Below, piece after piece: positions 6,602 through 7,009 of a stretch of DNA of 7,009 bases; the first letter of the stretch is position 1; every line of letters begins with the position of its first letter. This DNA comes from Thermodesulfobacteriales bacterium (GTDB taxonomy: Bacteria > Desulfobacterota_D > UBA1144 > Nemesobacterales > UBA2774), in NCBI GenBank assembly GCA_004525335.1, contig SPCL01000107.1:1-7009 (forward strand). The letters are read 5' to 3'. The notes under the pieces were generated by a model. That model did no database searches, was not told where the DNA came from, and was given only the letters and a program-made list of their open reading frames with translations. The translations under genes were made by a program, and so were the position numbers.

Positions 6602-7009
6602 ATGGCTATTACGCCAAACTATTACGAAACACTTTACACAACAAGGCCTGATCTAAAAGAAGAAGATCTGGCCAAAATCCAACAGAAACTCCTAGATTCA
6701 ATTTCCAACAACGAAGGTGAGATTGTAAAAGCCGAGAAATGGGCTGAAAGGGAATTGGCATATGAGATTCAGGACCATAAAAGAGGTATTTATTACATTC
6801 TCGTATTTAAAGCCTTGCCTGATGCGAGTAAAGAGGTAGAAAAGCATCTTCAGTTCTATAGAACTGATGTACTTAGATTCATGACGCTTAAAATCACTGA
6901 GGAAGCAGCTAACAAGCACAAGAAGTCTAAAGAGGATAAGGCTGCTAAGGCTGAACCAACACCTACTCCAGAAGTAGAAGCCGAGATTGCACCTACTCCA
7001 GAAGTAGAA
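6602..7009 (+). CDS. rpsF: 30S ribosomal protein S6, 3' end outside the window
   Basis: The frame is open from ATG to the last base, giving the first 136 residues with no stop. Residues 1-98 match S6, which binds 16S rRNA in the platform of the small subunit as a pair with S18: NYYETLYTTRPDL (6-18), the WAERELAYEIQDHKRGIYY segment (47-65) and YRTDVLRFMTLKI (86-98). A charged stretch rich in K, A and E follows (about 99-117), then a Pro/Glu-rich extension with PTPEVE twice (121-126 and 131-136), a 10-residue repeat unit that may continue. The start is fixed by AGGAGGT (6588-6594) 7 bases upstream. The upstream ATG at 6577 is out of frame. rpsR and rplI usually follow S6 but lie beyond the window. 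Confidence 0.95.
   Translation, partial: MAITPNYYETLYTTRPDLKEEDLAKIQQKLLDSISNNEGEIVKAEKWAERELAYEIQDHKRGIYYILVFKALPDASKEVEKHLQFYRTDVLRFMTLKITEEAANKHKKSKEDKAAKAEPTPTPEVEAEIAPTPEVE
6961..7009 (+). repeat. 30-base period direct repeat in the rpsF tail
   Basis: The 19-base sequence ACCTACTCCAGAAGTAGAA occurs at 6961-6979 and again, identically, at 6991-7009. The 30-base spacing keeps the reading frame and encodes PTPEVE separated by AEIA. The second copy ends exactly at the window edge, so the number of units is unknown. Confidence 0.85.

Noticed and set aside
6698..6919. A 73-codon - strand frame inside rpsF
   Set aside because: It is antisense to a clear S6 coding sequence and has no supporting signal, although the nearby - strand terminator-like hairpin made it worth a look.
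1..7009. CRISPR array, insertion sequence, prophage, toxin-antitoxin pair or integrase
   Set aside because: No spaced repeats, transposase-like or integrase-like frames, terminal inverted repeats or small paired genes are visible anywhere in the window.

Overview
The window is about 7 kb of bacterial chromosome with a moderate-to-low G+C content. It is dominated by a housekeeping block on the + strand: ribose-phosphate pyrophosphokinase (prs), the long CTC/TL5 form of ribosomal protein L25 (rplY), peptidyl-tRNA hydrolase (pth), a membrane-bound ion-pumping pyrophosphatase (hppA), and the start of ribosomal protein S6 (rpsF), which is cut by the right edge. The prs-rplY-pth-(rpsF) order, the Shine-Dalgarno sites and the S6 leader suit a Gram-negative, possibly Desulfobacterota- or Dadabacteria-like organism. 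That placement is an impression from protein style and gene order, not a demonstrated assignment.

Layout. Positions 1-89 hold a tRNA-Leu(CAG) gene on the - strand with CCA encoded. Positions 90-273 carry its probable promoter and otherwise nothing I recognise. Two - strand genes follow: a standalone FIST-domain protein (274-1458) and a small split-barrel flavin/F420-type protein (1590-2021). A 108-base divergent region (2022-2129) carries a good sigma-70-type promoter for prs. From 2130 to 6438 the genes prs, rplY, pth and hppA follow one another with gaps of 34, 5 and 19 bases and look like one transcription unit. The 163-base gap before rpsF holds a strong hairpin, a promoter, and a leader RNA that matches the known S6:S18-binding autoregulatory motif. 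The rpsF reading frame is open to the last base.

How the genes fit together. Prs makes PRPP for nucleotide, His and Trp synthesis, and the phosphoribosyltransferases that use PRPP release pyrophosphate. HppA hydrolyses pyrophosphate and conserves its energy as an ion gradient. L25, Pth and S6 belong to translation, which also generates pyrophosphate through aminoacyl-tRNA synthesis. HppA carries the residues of the K+-dependent class and a glutamate placement seen in Na+-pumping enzymes.

I found no previously undescribed system. The points most worth a second look are the S6:S18-type leader, a terminator-like hairpin facing the unexpected strand after hppA, a stop-codon hairpin between rplY and pth, a repeated C-terminal tail on S6, and the FIST/split-barrel pair lying between a tRNA gene and the core operon.
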